Shown piece after piece: positions 1-10,445 of a DNA stretch of 64,000 nucleotides. Positions within the stretch are counted from its first letter, which is position 1; each line of letters opens with the position of its first letter. The translations under genes were made by a program, and so were the position numbers. This DNA is from Jaltomata sinuosa (taxonomy: Eukaryota; Streptophyta; Magnoliopsida; Solanales; Solanaceae): contig QJPP01001548.1 of assembly GCA_003996215.1 (NCBI GenBank), positions 124,001 through 188,000 of the forward strand, written 5' to 3'. Below the pieces are notes generated by a model, which was given only the letters and a program-made list of their open reading frames with translations, did no database searches and was not told the origin of the DNA.

Positions 1-2695
1 CAACTACTGCCTCCCGTCATTCCGCTATAGTGGATGGCTACCCGCTATAGGGGCAGCACTATATCGGAGAAAAGTCCACTGGAGCAGAGTGACGTCAGCT
101 CGATTCAGTTTAAAATCAAAAGTCCAAAATTTTTTGCCAAGTCACCCTATTTTGACACAAAACATACTCTAGTCGTACCCAAATTTCGTGGCATCGCTAT
201 TTCTAAAATAATGACGAATCTTGTCGTTATAATTCCCTTGTTTTCCCTTTTTGATTTCTCTCAATTGTTGGGTTGTTTTAGCCTTATTTTCTAGTCCAAT
301 TCCTTTAATTCTCTGAGCATGAACTCATGGGATTGTTTTGATCACCATGCGCTCTTTCATTTTTGGCTTCGAGTTGCAGGGCCTATGGGCCCGCTTGTGA
401 CCTAAATTTTAATCCAGCTATACTTTTAGCAATATGGGTCTCCTTATCTTTGTGTTAATATGCAGTTCATATTTATGATAGTTTGACTGTTGTTCAGAGT
501 TTTTCATAGCGGTTTGGGCTTGGACGTTGTCGGTCTAGTAGCTTGTCATCAGATGATAAGTAGGTTATGGTTTAACCTTTCTAGACTTTACATATATAGG
601 ATATAATTGTACTAATTAGAATCCTTGGGTTCGGTTTATTATATTTGTATCCCTGACCTTTTTCATTCCTTTATATCCATCTTATTTTTGCTCCTATGGT
701 TGTAGTATTCATTGTAGCTGGTAATATTACCCTTGTGTTCCTGTGTTGCCTTATTTTTGACTCTGGACGATAGATGGTGGGTTATTTAGGAATGTACGTG
801 AGTCCCAAACATTGATATTATGATTGTAAAATTGGATATATGTGTTATAGAGCGATTGGATCCTAAGCAGGACCGATAGGATGATTATGAGTCGTTGGGC
901 TATTAATTGTGTTTGAGCATGTTGTCATCATGCATATAAAGAAACTTTATACATGTCTTAATATGGTTTGGCTTTGAGCCTACTATAAATGGTTTTGTAA
1001 ACCTTACATGGCCTTGAGGGCCTATTTTCGGTAAAAATGCTTATAAATGGTTTGGACTTAATTTTCATGGATCTTCTTGGGGTAAGAAAGAGTTAAAAAG
1101 ATGATTTATCATTGTTTTCCTACTTATACTTGACTAAACTGATTCTGCGTGCTATACATAGTTTCCTACTAATTTTAAATAATACCAAACTTGGTCGGGT
1201 CGAGCGTCAGGATGGTTTTACTACTGTTTTTAGACTCGGTTATGCTCATGCACCCTTGTTGGGGTTTTTGAGACTTGATTCACTGTTTTAGACCTGGATA
1301 GACTTCAGGAATACATTATTGAGACATTGGTTACTGATTTGGATCTTGATACACTCCAGACGATTATATTGAGATTCTGAGATTTAGTATATGGTCAAGG
1401 ACCTCCATGGACCTTGCCGATCTTGACCAGGGGCTAAGTGTTGAGTTTGTCAATGGAGGGGTATATGTTGTAGTTGAGGTATACGAGCAGTGTTCTTCCA
1501 TGGATCGTACCGTCTGGGCCTATCGGCATCAAAGGAGGTACATACAGAGCTATTGTTCCACTTGGTTTTCACACTATTGCATCATATCATTCTTTATGTC
1601 TGATTCCGCCCTTGTTTGTTGTTTGCTGAGTGTACATTCCAGTACGATGGGATGCCAGAGGATTTGTCTTCACTTGTATGTGTTCCTCGGGTGTATGGGC
1701 GCCTATTGGGACTGTAGGTAGAATTATTATTATCCTATCGCATTTTGGTTCTTATTCTAGCGATATTCGGGTTCATATCTGATGATTCACATTTGGGAGT
1801 TGTGTTGCATACACTTCAGGTTCACTTCATGGTTATAGTTGGATTATTGGCTGATTATTCCTACTTTGAGAGTGTATTATTGGTATGATTTAGTTTTTAG
1901 AATTGGGTTTTAAGCATGAGTTTGTCTACCTGTTTTCCTTCCTTCCCTTTTTACTTGAGATTACCAATATACCGCCTACTTCTTAAAACTCTCTTTATAT
2001 ATATTGTATTGCAAGAACCCCAGGTGCGTTCTCATTTCCTTCACCTATGTTCTGTGATGTATATTTCTAGTAGCTAGCCTAGCATGATCGTTTTTTCCTT
2101 GTATTCTTTCTGTGCTAGCTTCCATGTACCTATTTATTGCTTCTATGACTACTTGTTTTATTTCTGCTATTTATTGTTTTTATATCTTATATGTGCTCAG
2201 TCGATCTATGATGCCTATTGGGTACCTGTTTCTTTGTAGTTGGTGCTCATACTACACTTTGCATCTTCCTGGTGCAGATCCTAGTATGGTACCTCGCCAC
2301 TGATTCATGGAGACCATGCGGGGTTATTTTGGACTAACCGAGACTGAGGGTGAGCTCCTAGCAACCGTATCTTAGTTGTTGTATCATCTTTTGTATCATG
2401 TACTCTTTTCTCATTCAGAGATATATTTATATATTATTTTGGACTTTTTGTACTCTGTATATTTAGTGTCGGCTCTTATACTATGATACCAGGTCGTGGG
2501 TTTGGTTTAGCTTCCATTTATATATATATTCCAGTTGATTATTCCATTACTTATCTCTTGCTTTCGCTTATTTATACTATTCTTCCGCATGCTTGTTAGA
2601 TAGTAGCCCATTACTAACCATTTTGGGCTATGGGAATTGGTAAACCTATAAAAGGGTTATGGGTACCATCATGATTGAGAAATTGGGTCGTGACA
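1..2695 (+). repeat. Element D 5' LTR (left end outside window)
   Basis: This is the long terminal repeat of a Tekay/Del-like Ty3/gypsy retrotransposon; it would drive transcription of element D. It ends in TGACA at 2695, directly followed by a tRNA-Met type primer site. Its last 250 bases resemble the end of solo LTR S (23300-23566), including the closing phrase with AAATTGGGTCGTGACA. Its middle resembles S around 21530-21660 and H around 57350-57500. Since S is 3122 bases long, roughly 400 bases of this LTR lie left of the window. Short open frames inside it look random. Bases 22-58 hold repeats of the word CCGCTATAG, this family's version of the palindromic words seen in the other LTRs. 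Confidence 0.85.
575..650 (+). promoter_or_regulatory. Putative LTR core promoter of D (TATA-like)
   Basis: A TATATAGG block at about 593-600 lies in a segment conserved in all three LTRs of this family (here, S near 21605-21650, H near 57420-57475): CTAGACT, a TATATAG core, an AATTGYA-like stretch and CCTTGGGT. Conservation over highly diverged LTRs and the TATA-like core suggest the transcription start region. No transcript evidence is available, so the call is inferred. Confidence 0.45.
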
Positions 2696-2710
2696 GCTTG
2701 GTATCAGATC
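2696..2710 (+). other. Primer binding site of D (initiator tRNA-Met type)
   Basis: Immediately after the LTR end comes GCTTGGTATCAGATC, which matches the plant tRNA-iMet primer site TGGTATCAGAGC except near its end. It primes minus-strand DNA synthesis and fixes both the LTR boundary and the plus orientation of element D. Confidence 0.85.
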
Positions 2711-2974
2711 CTAGGTTCACCGGTGTCATCAATATAGGAGCCAATATCTAGTTGAGTCCTGTGAATTAGGGCGGAGACGTTCGTACTCAATATTTGGGAG
2801 GCTATAGTGCCATCTTAGCAAATCTGACTCTCTTCTTGCTTCTATATCATGCGTCCTATCCTTGGTGGTTTCCTAAAATCTCATTTATTCTAGTTCATTC
2901 TCCCGCAGATGGTTCATACGAGATTGTTGACATCAGGTCTGGGCAAGCCTTTGACTCTAGCACACTCAACTCCA

Positions 2975-3472
2975 GTTAGGGGCCGGGGAGGGCGCAGAGG
3001 TAGAGGTAAGGGCATGCTCAAGCAGCGGCACCGAATAGAGCTCCCGATCCTGTGTATAAGCCAAAGATTATCCTAGAGCAGCATCACATGGACTGAGGGA
3101 CAGCCTAGGTACCACCGGTGCCAGCACTGGCTGTTGTACTAGCTTCAGCCCTAGCTCTATCTTCAGATATTTAGGGTTTACTTTTTCAACTGTTGGGTAT
3201 GATTGAGGGTCAGCCTTCAAATATAGCTCAGACATCCACTTAGGGGGCAGCCCTGGGTATTTAGAGTTCAGGAGTGCAGCCTGCTACAATGGCTCCCCGT
3301 ACTGAGGTTCTTCCAGTACCATCTATTGCACAGCCTTTTGCTCCTTGCCCAGCTATGACAGAGATGGAGCAGAAGTCGTTGGGTAGATTTTTGAGATTGG
3401 CACTACCTAGATTTTCTGATACACCGAGTAAGGATTTTTATGATTTTATCTCTACCTGCGAGGAGATGTTAC
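2975..3472 (+). pseudogene. gag: Element D gag, 5' part (interrupted by element A)
   Basis: This is the N-terminal part of a Ty3/gypsy capsid polyprotein. The upstream stretch (2975-3273) reads as a degenerate Gag head, with a GRGR-like basic patch and several stops. The frame opens at 3274 (MQPATMAPRT) and reaches a capsid-like segment, LALPRFSDTPSKDFYDF, followed by CEEML. It stops being D sequence at 3472, where element A begins. The frame continues at 17926 after one copy of the target duplication is discounted, so A landed in a gag that was still in frame at this point. The rest of D pol must lie beyond the window, past element E. Confidence 0.8.
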
Positions 3473-5157
3473 GGATGCGCCTAAATTACACCTCCAAAAG
3501 AAGTATAAAGCGGTCGTTGTTTAAATATAGAACCCAACTAAAGGTTGAGGTCGATCCCACAGGGAATATGGTAGGACTAGGGTCAATTAGTGTTTACTGA
3601 GTCTTTTAGTCGTTTATTTCCCGCAGGGGGGAGGGTGGTTTGAAGTAACAAATAATGACAGTAACTTAGATTAGTAACAAGTAACAGAGAGTAATTTCAA
3701 TAGTTGTTATCAATAAGAGAAGTGACTAGGGTTGTGTTCCCCATGAGATCATAACTTAGTAAGGCTTTTGTACTTGGTAAACTAGTTTGGTGCTTAGCAT
3801 GTAGAATCGGTAAGTTAGGTTCACCTAATTCCTTAGTCCGTCAACTAGGTGAATTTCACCAGACGCCTTGGTCCGGCCACGGGTGTCGCTTTACTAACCC
3901 TTACCCTTGATCCCAGATTAGCTATTCCCGGACAAGGTCAAACTATTAGATGAGGTTTGATAGCCTCAAATCTCATTGTTAACACCCCTTTTCTCATCTG
4001 TTACCTCCTTGGTCCGGCAAGTAGAGATAAGGCGAGTTCTAACGTTGTGCACCGTTAAAAAGCAATCAAAGAAAAGGGATGAATAATACATGCATAAACA
4101 CCTCCCTAGATTACCTAAGTATCTAACCTACATCGTTAATCCTTCATGGTTCTCACAACCCTAGTTGTGAATTTAGTTGCTCATGTTCATAAGCATGTAA
4201 TTAATGTTCGTTTGAGAAATCATCAAGAGATACTTACAAATAAGAATAAAGAAAACCAGAATCTTGAAAAACAATCTCAAGAACACTCCAATACCAAGAA
4301 CTTGTGTTCGAAATCAATACCAAAATCAAAGTAACAAATTATCCGAAAGTAACTTGAAATAATTCGTGAACCCTGAAAATAAAACCTAAGGGAAAGTATT
4401 TATAGACAAAAAGAAATCTTGTCCTAAATAAACTAGGAGACTGGGCTCGGTAGGGACTACGGGTCTGAGGATGGTCCATCGTTTGGAACGATGGTCCGTG
4501 GTCTTTTGGGGTCAACCATGGTCCTGCTGGTCAATGACTTATGGCTTGGGGAACAACGGTTACAACCACGAGTCTTCCTTCTGAATGATGGCTCGTCCTT
4601 AGACTCGTGGTTTCTTGGCCTCCTTTGGTACCTTCTCTGCTTCAGTGATGACGAGTCACAAACACGTACCATCTTTTGAAAGTACGGTCTGTTCTTCAAT
4701 CCGTCATTCCTGCTACCACTCTTCACCTCTGCGGAACCTCTATTTACGTGTCCTCAGGACGGGCCCTTACTTGGAAAGTACAGACCGTCTTTTGAGTCGT
4801 CTTTTCCTCCACACTTAGCACCTCTTCTGGACTTTAGATGACGTGTCAACAGGATGGGCCCATCTTTTGAAAGGATGAACCGTCAACACAGTCGTGCAAT
4901 CATTCCTGCCTTGCACAATTTCTGAAGTTTGGATTACGTGTCCATAGGACGGGCCCATGGTTTGAAAGCACGGCCCTTCAACTGCCCCGTCTTCCCTGTA
5001 ATGTTCCAGTTTCTACTTAGTTTCCAATATTTTGCTCAACGATACAATTTGCTTGCACACTTAACCAAAAGCATCAAATCCACAAATAAAATGCTAAAGA
5101 ACTTGCGAAAATCCTAAGTATTAAGCATCGAAAGTGGCATATTTCTACGCCACATCA
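3473..5157 (-). repeat. Element A left LTR (3' LTR in sense)
   Basis: 1685 bases, matching 16237-17920 along their length and ending CGCCACATCA. Bases 4450-4990 (the start of the LTR in sense) hold a cluster of quasi-palindromes around ACGGTCC-like words, for example CCATCGTTtggAACGATGG at 4476-4494. Open frames called in this stretch are by-products of that repeated structure. Confidence 0.95.
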
Positions 5158-6571
5158 ACACCCTCAACTTAAGACCATTGCTTGCCCTTAAGGGACACAA
5201 AAACAAAAATTCTACAACGATGCTATAGCAAAAGAAAACTAGGAACTACGGCAGTCATATGATTTAGAAATTTCGCTCATAACAAGTGTCCCCCTCCCTT
5301 TTTAATACAAAATCAGTGCATGCGTTCTGACTATCAAGACAGCACAAGAGGATCCATGGGTGACATTACACTATCAATAGATGATGTAGCATACACATAC
5401 AAGACTTACACTAACTGTTAGCAGTCAAAGTTGCTCTAGTGCCCTCACCACAAAGAAGTCCCACCCGCACAATAATATAATCAAGATTTCAGGGACTGCA
5501 CAAAGACACTAACACTCACAATAGATGTTCAAGCAATGCGTGCACAATACTATAGGCTTGCCCTTATTTTCTACGCCTCGGCTTTCAGATAATTTGGTTA
5601 GGATCACTATAGGACTTTACTCGACTTGTAACGTAGGCTTAGTGACGGGTATGGTAGATTTGGAAATTAGTGACTAAGCCCTCCTTGACACTACGCTATT
5701 TTTCTTCCACTCATCGGACCAATTCTATTCCTTTCCTCCTTTTTCTCCCTTTTATTTTTCAACAAGTGACGGGTGCGGCTTGGTTCAAACTCAACTGTTT
5801 TTTTTTCTTTTTCTTTCTTTCTTTTCTTTTTCTTTTTTTCTTTTTCTTTTTTTTAACAAGCCTGCCGCACCCGTTATTTCTCCTTTTCATTACTAACCTT
5901 TTCTTTTCATACCCTTAATCTTCACTCACCTCTAAAGTAGACACCCTCAACTTAGGCGATTTGCCTAAGTTGAGGTACACGATGTCCAAGGAGGGACCAG
6001 GGCCAAACTAAAGGTTCGTAAACAAATGGGGAAGGTGAATAGGCTAATAACAAAATGGGTCAATTTAGGCTCAAAATCAGGGATCAAAAAGGGTATTTAC
6101 ATCATTTGGTCGGTCATTTGGGATAGAGTGGACTAATTCAAAGATGGCCTATGATCCTTTCCTAACCAACTATCCTACGACCTAGGCAAGACTAACCGAG
6201 CAAGTTCTAGATTGGCACACAAGGCAAGAGCCAAACAAATCAAGCTCACACACACATGGCACAGAGCCAATGATTATATGCTAACTATCAGGTTCATGCT
6301 CTAGCTTAAGCCATTCATCAAGTTGATTAAATCCTAATGTCAGATACATAGATCCATAGCTGTTATTCTATCAAGTACAGATACAATCATGTTGCACAAA
6401 ATTTGGAGGGTGTCTCCATTTTTAATCAAAAATCCAATTTCAAAATCATATCACAGACTGCACTAAGTTCCTTTTCTTCTTTTACTACATACAACCTATA
6501 CTAACGTGCCGGTTCAACAGGAATAAAAATCCTTAGGGAAAGAACACAGGCATGAAAACCCTAAGGATTCG
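5158..6571 (-). other. Element A 3' untranslated region
   Basis: No credible coding frame. In sense it runs from the downstream frame to the 3' LTR. The base pattern next to the LTR, ACACCCTCAACTTAAG at 5158, is the complement of the polypurine-type primer (sense TTGAGGGTGT just before the LTR). A strand-asymmetric pyrimidine run of T and C lies at 5798-5856, which is purine-only in the sense RNA. The region is collinear with element B 29995-31394. Confidence 0.7.
5941..5975 (-). promoter_or_regulatory. 13-bp hairpin containing a second polypurine-like copy (A)
   Basis: CCTCAACTTAGGC at 5945-5957 and its exact reverse complement at 5963-5975 flank a 5-base loop. The stem, with ACA in front of it, repeats the LTR-adjacent sequence at 5158, 783 bases away. 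Element B has the same hairpin at 30782-30812, with one mismatch-free 11-bp stem using a wobble pair. It could be a second plus-strand priming site or a 3'-end RNA structure; function is unknown. Confidence 0.6.
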
Positions 6572-6670
6572 GGTACCTTGTGAGTACCTTCATGGGTTGC
6601 CTCCCATGCAGCACCTGATTTAACATCGCGGCACGACGTGAGTTTATTGGCTACTCAGGCTTTGCCAAGA
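6572..6670 (-). promoter_or_regulatory. Three-hairpin RNA module after the A downstream frame
   Basis: On the sense (minus) strand the parts run in this order. Hairpin III has stem TTGGC/GCCAA (6647-6651, 6664-6668) and its loop contains the complement of TACTCAGGC. Hairpin II lies around 6623-6640 (pairs ACGUCG with CGAUGU). Hairpin I pairs CATGGG with CCCATG (6591-6608, loop TTGCCT on plus). An extra GGTAC/GTACC stem sits at 6572-6588. It follows the frame that stops at 6790. The same module recurs at 10238-10321, 10367-10445, 31395-31493, 35344-35427, 35473-35551 and partly at 46657-46705. Confidence 0.7.
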
Positions 6671-6789
6671 GACCCATCAAAATAGTGAACACCTCATACT
6701 TCCCCCACCCTACCAAAAAGAGATGCGTATTTCCCTTAATGCACTAATAACAATACAAGACATAGGGGGCGAGAGCATACTTGTGGCGC

Positions 6790-9009
6790 CTAAGCGTCGG
6801 TGTCTGGTGTCACATCCTTTGGTCCCTCAGGATCGGTGCCCGTAGTAGTCTCTCCAACAACCGAGGATGCCTTCGCAGTCCTCTCATCAACAATAACAGC
6901 TTCCCGAGCAGCTCCAACATCAACCACTCCCACACTGGGGTCTAAAGAAGGTACAGTACCACTCCCTGAGCCACCTCGGCCCACGCCATCAACCTCTATC
7001 TGATGCTCTGCCAAGGATAATTTTTTTGTTTTCTCTAACTCTTTACTTGCCTTCTTCGCAGCTCTTTCCTCTTTCTTCTTCTGAGATTTAGGACTCAGTG
7101 GGGCATCATCACCTGCAACATTTTTGTCCTTTCGCTTCCTCTTCTTTGCAGGTGCGGGGTCTGCAACCAGCTCATGAGGTGGAGAGGGTGCCAATAAGTC
7201 AATAAACTCCTCGTCTGTGATCTCAATTGGCGGTAGCTTTATATCTGGCACTTATCTCCTCTGGATCTTATCTACATCAACCAGGACCTTTGTAAGCTCA
7301 GTGAGAATGGCTGTGAGGTCTGGTATGGTCATGTTCTGCAGCCTATCATTTACCCCGATCTCAATGGTGTCCAGTTTGGCACTCAGACTATCAATCGACT
7401 TTTGGACTAGAACCATGGAATCTTCTATATCACGTTGGATTAGCGATTTCACCAAAGTTGAAAACTGCTTTATTTGCTCCTCTGCATGGAAGGCCGCTTT
7501 GGCGATCTTGCTAAATACCTCACTGGTGAAGACATGTGACTGACCCTGGCTGTTGGATAGACCAGACTGAGCCAATGAAGATGGGCTAGCTGCTGATATT
7601 GATAGTCTGGAAGCCGGTCTAGTCTACTTATCAAACACTACCAATGCATCCGATGGCAAATCACCACTAGGCTTGGGAAAGTCAGTTGATGTAGTATAAG
7701 CTCTAGCTCGTGCCACCAGGTTAGTGGTGTCTCAAATCAAGGCTATATCCTTAAAGCTTGAAGCATGTACGGTGCGGTCGACGCTTGGTATCTCGGGCAC
7801 TTCAGGTGCCTGACATAACTGAGTGATCAAGTAAGGAAAAGGAATGGTGGTGGACAGCCACAGTGCCCGCTCTCTGATCTCTTCCGCAATGATGTGGGCA
7901 ATAATAATATCATATTGGGCCATGATAGCAGCAACTAAAATAGCTCGGTCAGGATTAAGAGTGTTGTCTGCTGTCATCGATACCAACCGATGTCTGACCA
8001 CTGCCCACCAAAATTTTCTGGCTATACTCAGTGAAGCCTTACCGATCTTTGGTATACTCACTGTCAACCAAGATGGATTGCCATATGTGATAAGTGAGGC
8101 AATCCAATGATAAGGTATCTTCTTTTGTCTAACCTGCTCCATCCGGGAATCCAAGTCTGGCTGGGAGGCTGGATCTACAAAGTTTGGGCCATATATGAAG
8201 TGCTGGATGGTGCGCTCTTAGATGTCGACCTGTACCCCCCAAACTTGTACTCTCTGAAGGGCTGGCTCTGACCTCAGATTCTGCCCTTTCTCACACTTGT
8301 TCATCAAAGTAGCTGCATAGGCAGCATAGAACTCATGGACAATTACCGGGTTGTATGGACCACCCGGATGGCTTATCCACTGAAAGCTGTAGTGATCATA
8401 TAAAGCCTTGACGTCTGCCATATCATCTAAACCAGCTGAGCTGATCTCAACTTCCTCATGAATACTCCACCGAAAGTGCCCTTTGTCATTCAGTGCCCGA
8501 CCCTCATGGTAGACCCTCGATGTACCCTCAATATCCCAGCAAACCTGATCCCATACTCCGATATTCTTACATGTGAAGGAGAGTGGATCTATGGGAACAG
8601 CCTCATCAACATGTTGTTCTGCAGTGGTCAGAGCTTCTTCACCAAACCTGCTAGCAGCCCCTCTGTCGCTTGGGCTAGAACTTGCGGAGTCTGAGCCTGA
8701 ACCCTCTTCCTGTTTGCTACCAGATCCTGAAGCTTCTCCAGACTCCGACCCTTCGGACACCCTTGCTTCCGAGGTTGCACTAGACTCACCCTCTCCCTCT
8801 TCAAACTGGGGAGGAGTGGGTTTTGATTGGACTTTAGCTTGATGCCTCATGGTCCTGGGAATGGACTCTAGGTCAGAATCTATCTCATAGAATTCTTCTG
8901 AACCACTCTCCTCCAACGCAGTGGCCTTAGATCGGATTTGTTTACGTTTTTGGATTAGGGCCTCTGAGTCATTGGTTGTGGTCTTCTTTGGTGTACTTTT
9001 ATGAGGCAT
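6790..9009 (-). pseudogene. Element A downstream (envelope-position) open frame
   Basis: About 740 codons read in one continuous frame from ATG at 9009 (MPHKSTPKKT) to the stop at 6790, broken only by about four in-frame stops (near 8218, 7732, 7626 and 7252) and no frameshift. The N-terminal third is acidic and serine-rich. The centre contains a segment also present in B and C (for example VIVHEFYAAY near 8340; AILVAAIMAQYDIIIAHIIAEEI and FPYLITQLC near 7830-7930). I take this to be the family usually labelled 'putative plant transposon protein', found in Athila-type elements. The C-terminal part is lysine-rich (KKRKRKDK; SPKSQKKKEERAAKK), like a nuclear-localising or nucleic-acid-binding tail. 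An upstream in-frame extension to 9111 adds a hydrophobic stretch, but ATG 9009 matches the B start better. No fusion-protein hallmarks are seen, so 'envelope' describes position only. Confidence 0.75.
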
Positions 9010-10237
9010 GGTACCTGTGGGGTAGACCTTATTAGTACAAATCATGATCACAAAAAGAAAGAGAAGAAAAATAATTTTAGCATTGTTTACAGTACAAGTA
9101 TGATGGCTCAAAAGACGGTCCGTCGTTTAGAACGATGGGTCCGTCCTGTGAGTCATCTTCCAGTTTCAGACTTCAGTAATTGCCTCCTGTTCTTTTCAAT
9201 GATTACGATTCCAATGATGGGCCGTAGTTTAGAACTACGGTCCATCCTGTTGACTCATCGTTTGAATTCAGAGATTATAAGCACAAGGTGAAATTACAAG
9301 TCAATCTACGGTCTGTATAGATGGAATACGGTCCATAGATGGACCTGTAATTACTGGGTAACCGAATGTTATGATCAAGACTCCCTCCTACTTCACTTTT
9401 ACAGTATTATATCAGTTTGCACAACAACAAACTCCCACATTAATTCAAAATTAAACACACCCCACCATACAGATGTATCACACAGTTATTTAGGGTTTCC
9501 AAATGAAGTTTTCGATCTAAACCAATACCCTATTGATGGTGTTGCTTGAATAACAAGAATGACACAAGAAAAACTTACCTTTGATGATCCTAGTCTTGTT
9601 CGTGTGTTAGGAGTGCAGTGTGACCGACCTTGTGCATGCAAGAGTTGTGACAAATTACTTTGAGGGATTAGTTTTGGGAGTTTGAGTTAGATTAGGGGTG
9701 AAAGAGGGAGTAATTTGATCTTTTCCTTTTTTTTGAAAATGGAGGTTAGTATCCTTAGAAGAGAAGAAGTGGGTAGCAGCTGGGCCGGGTTCTAAAAATT
9801 TAATATTGGGCTGACCCAGCTGTTGTTACTATACCTGGGACCTACGAGTCCAAACGACTGTCTGTTATTTAAAAGATGGTCCGTTGTTGGACTCGTGGTC
9901 TGTTTTTTTCAAACTCACCAACTTCCAGGGATGACGGCTCCATTGACGGACTGTGGTTTAAACCACGGGCCCGTCCTGATGACACGTTGTTCCTCATCTG
10001 AGACCTATTTTCTGCCCAGTGACCATGACTTGGATGACGGCTTATTGTTTGAGAACACGAACCGTTTCTGTGAGTCGTGGTCTATTTTCAGAGGCCTGTT
10101 CCTGCTACTCCAGGAACTATGACTTGATTGACGGCCCATCCTTTCGAAGGACGGTCCATACACCAAGTCGTGATTTTTGGTATGTTGTTGCAGTGGTGTA
10201 CTTCTTCTCCTCATCTGCAAAGACAACAAATGTTTGC
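9010..10237 (-). other. Element A spacer between pol and downstream frame, palindrome-rich
   Basis: Non-coding. It carries many short palindromes of the same style as the A LTR: CCGTAGTTtagAACTACGG at 9222-9240, CGTCGTTtagAACGATG at 9121-9137 and GTGGTTTAAACCAC at 9953-9966. Next to the downstream frame the sense strand reads CCCCACAG|GTACC just before the ATG, a plausible splice acceptor at about 9014/9015. Open frames here follow the palindromes and look spurious. Confidence 0.6.
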
Positions 10238-10321
10238 CTTGGGTTGCCTCCCAAGCAGCGCTTGATTTAACATCACAGCACGACGCAAGTGTTTTGGCTA
10301 CTCAGACGTCACCAAAACACT
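10238..10321 (-). promoter_or_regulatory. Three-hairpin RNA module, second copy after A pol
   Basis: Hairpin I is CTTGGG/CCCAAG (10238-10243, 10250-10255), against CATGGG/CCCATG in the neighbouring copy, so both sides of the stem changed together. Hairpin II pairs GCGUCG with UGAUGU using G-U pairs (about 10270-10286). Hairpin III is a perfect 10-bp stem AGTGTTTTGG/CCAAAACACT (10288-10297, 10312-10321) with a 14-base loop containing TACTCAGAC. It lies about 45 bases from the module at 10367-10445. Confidence 0.75.
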
Positions 10322-10366
10322 CTACAATCACTAAAACTATAACTAACAAAAAGTAAAGTACAATTT

Positions 10367-10445
10367 CATGGGTTGCCTCCCATGAAGCACCTGATTTAAC
10401 GTCGCGGCACAACGCAGGCTACTTGATTACTCAGACCTCATCAAG
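10367..10445 (-). promoter_or_regulatory. Three-hairpin RNA module overlapping the A pol stop codon
   Basis: Hairpin I is CATGGG/CCCATG at 10367-10372 and 10379-10384. Hairpin II pairs GCGUUG with CGACGU. Hairpin III has stem CTTGA/TCAAG (10422-10426, 10441-10445). The pol stop codon, the complement of TCA at 10431-10433, lies inside the loop of hairpin III. The stem therefore uses the last pol codons on one side and untranslated sequence on the other. The B pol copy has the same layout. Confidence 0.7.

Noticed and set aside
5670..5918. Phenylalanine-rich frame that could look like a membrane protein
   Set aside because: Produced by the T/C-only tract; the equivalent frame in B (30403-30777) differs in frame and sequence outside the tract.
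9010..9111. N-terminal hydrophobic extension of the A downstream frame as a signal peptide
   Set aside because: ATG 9009 aligns with the B start and lies just after an acceptor-like site; the extension has no counterpart in B.
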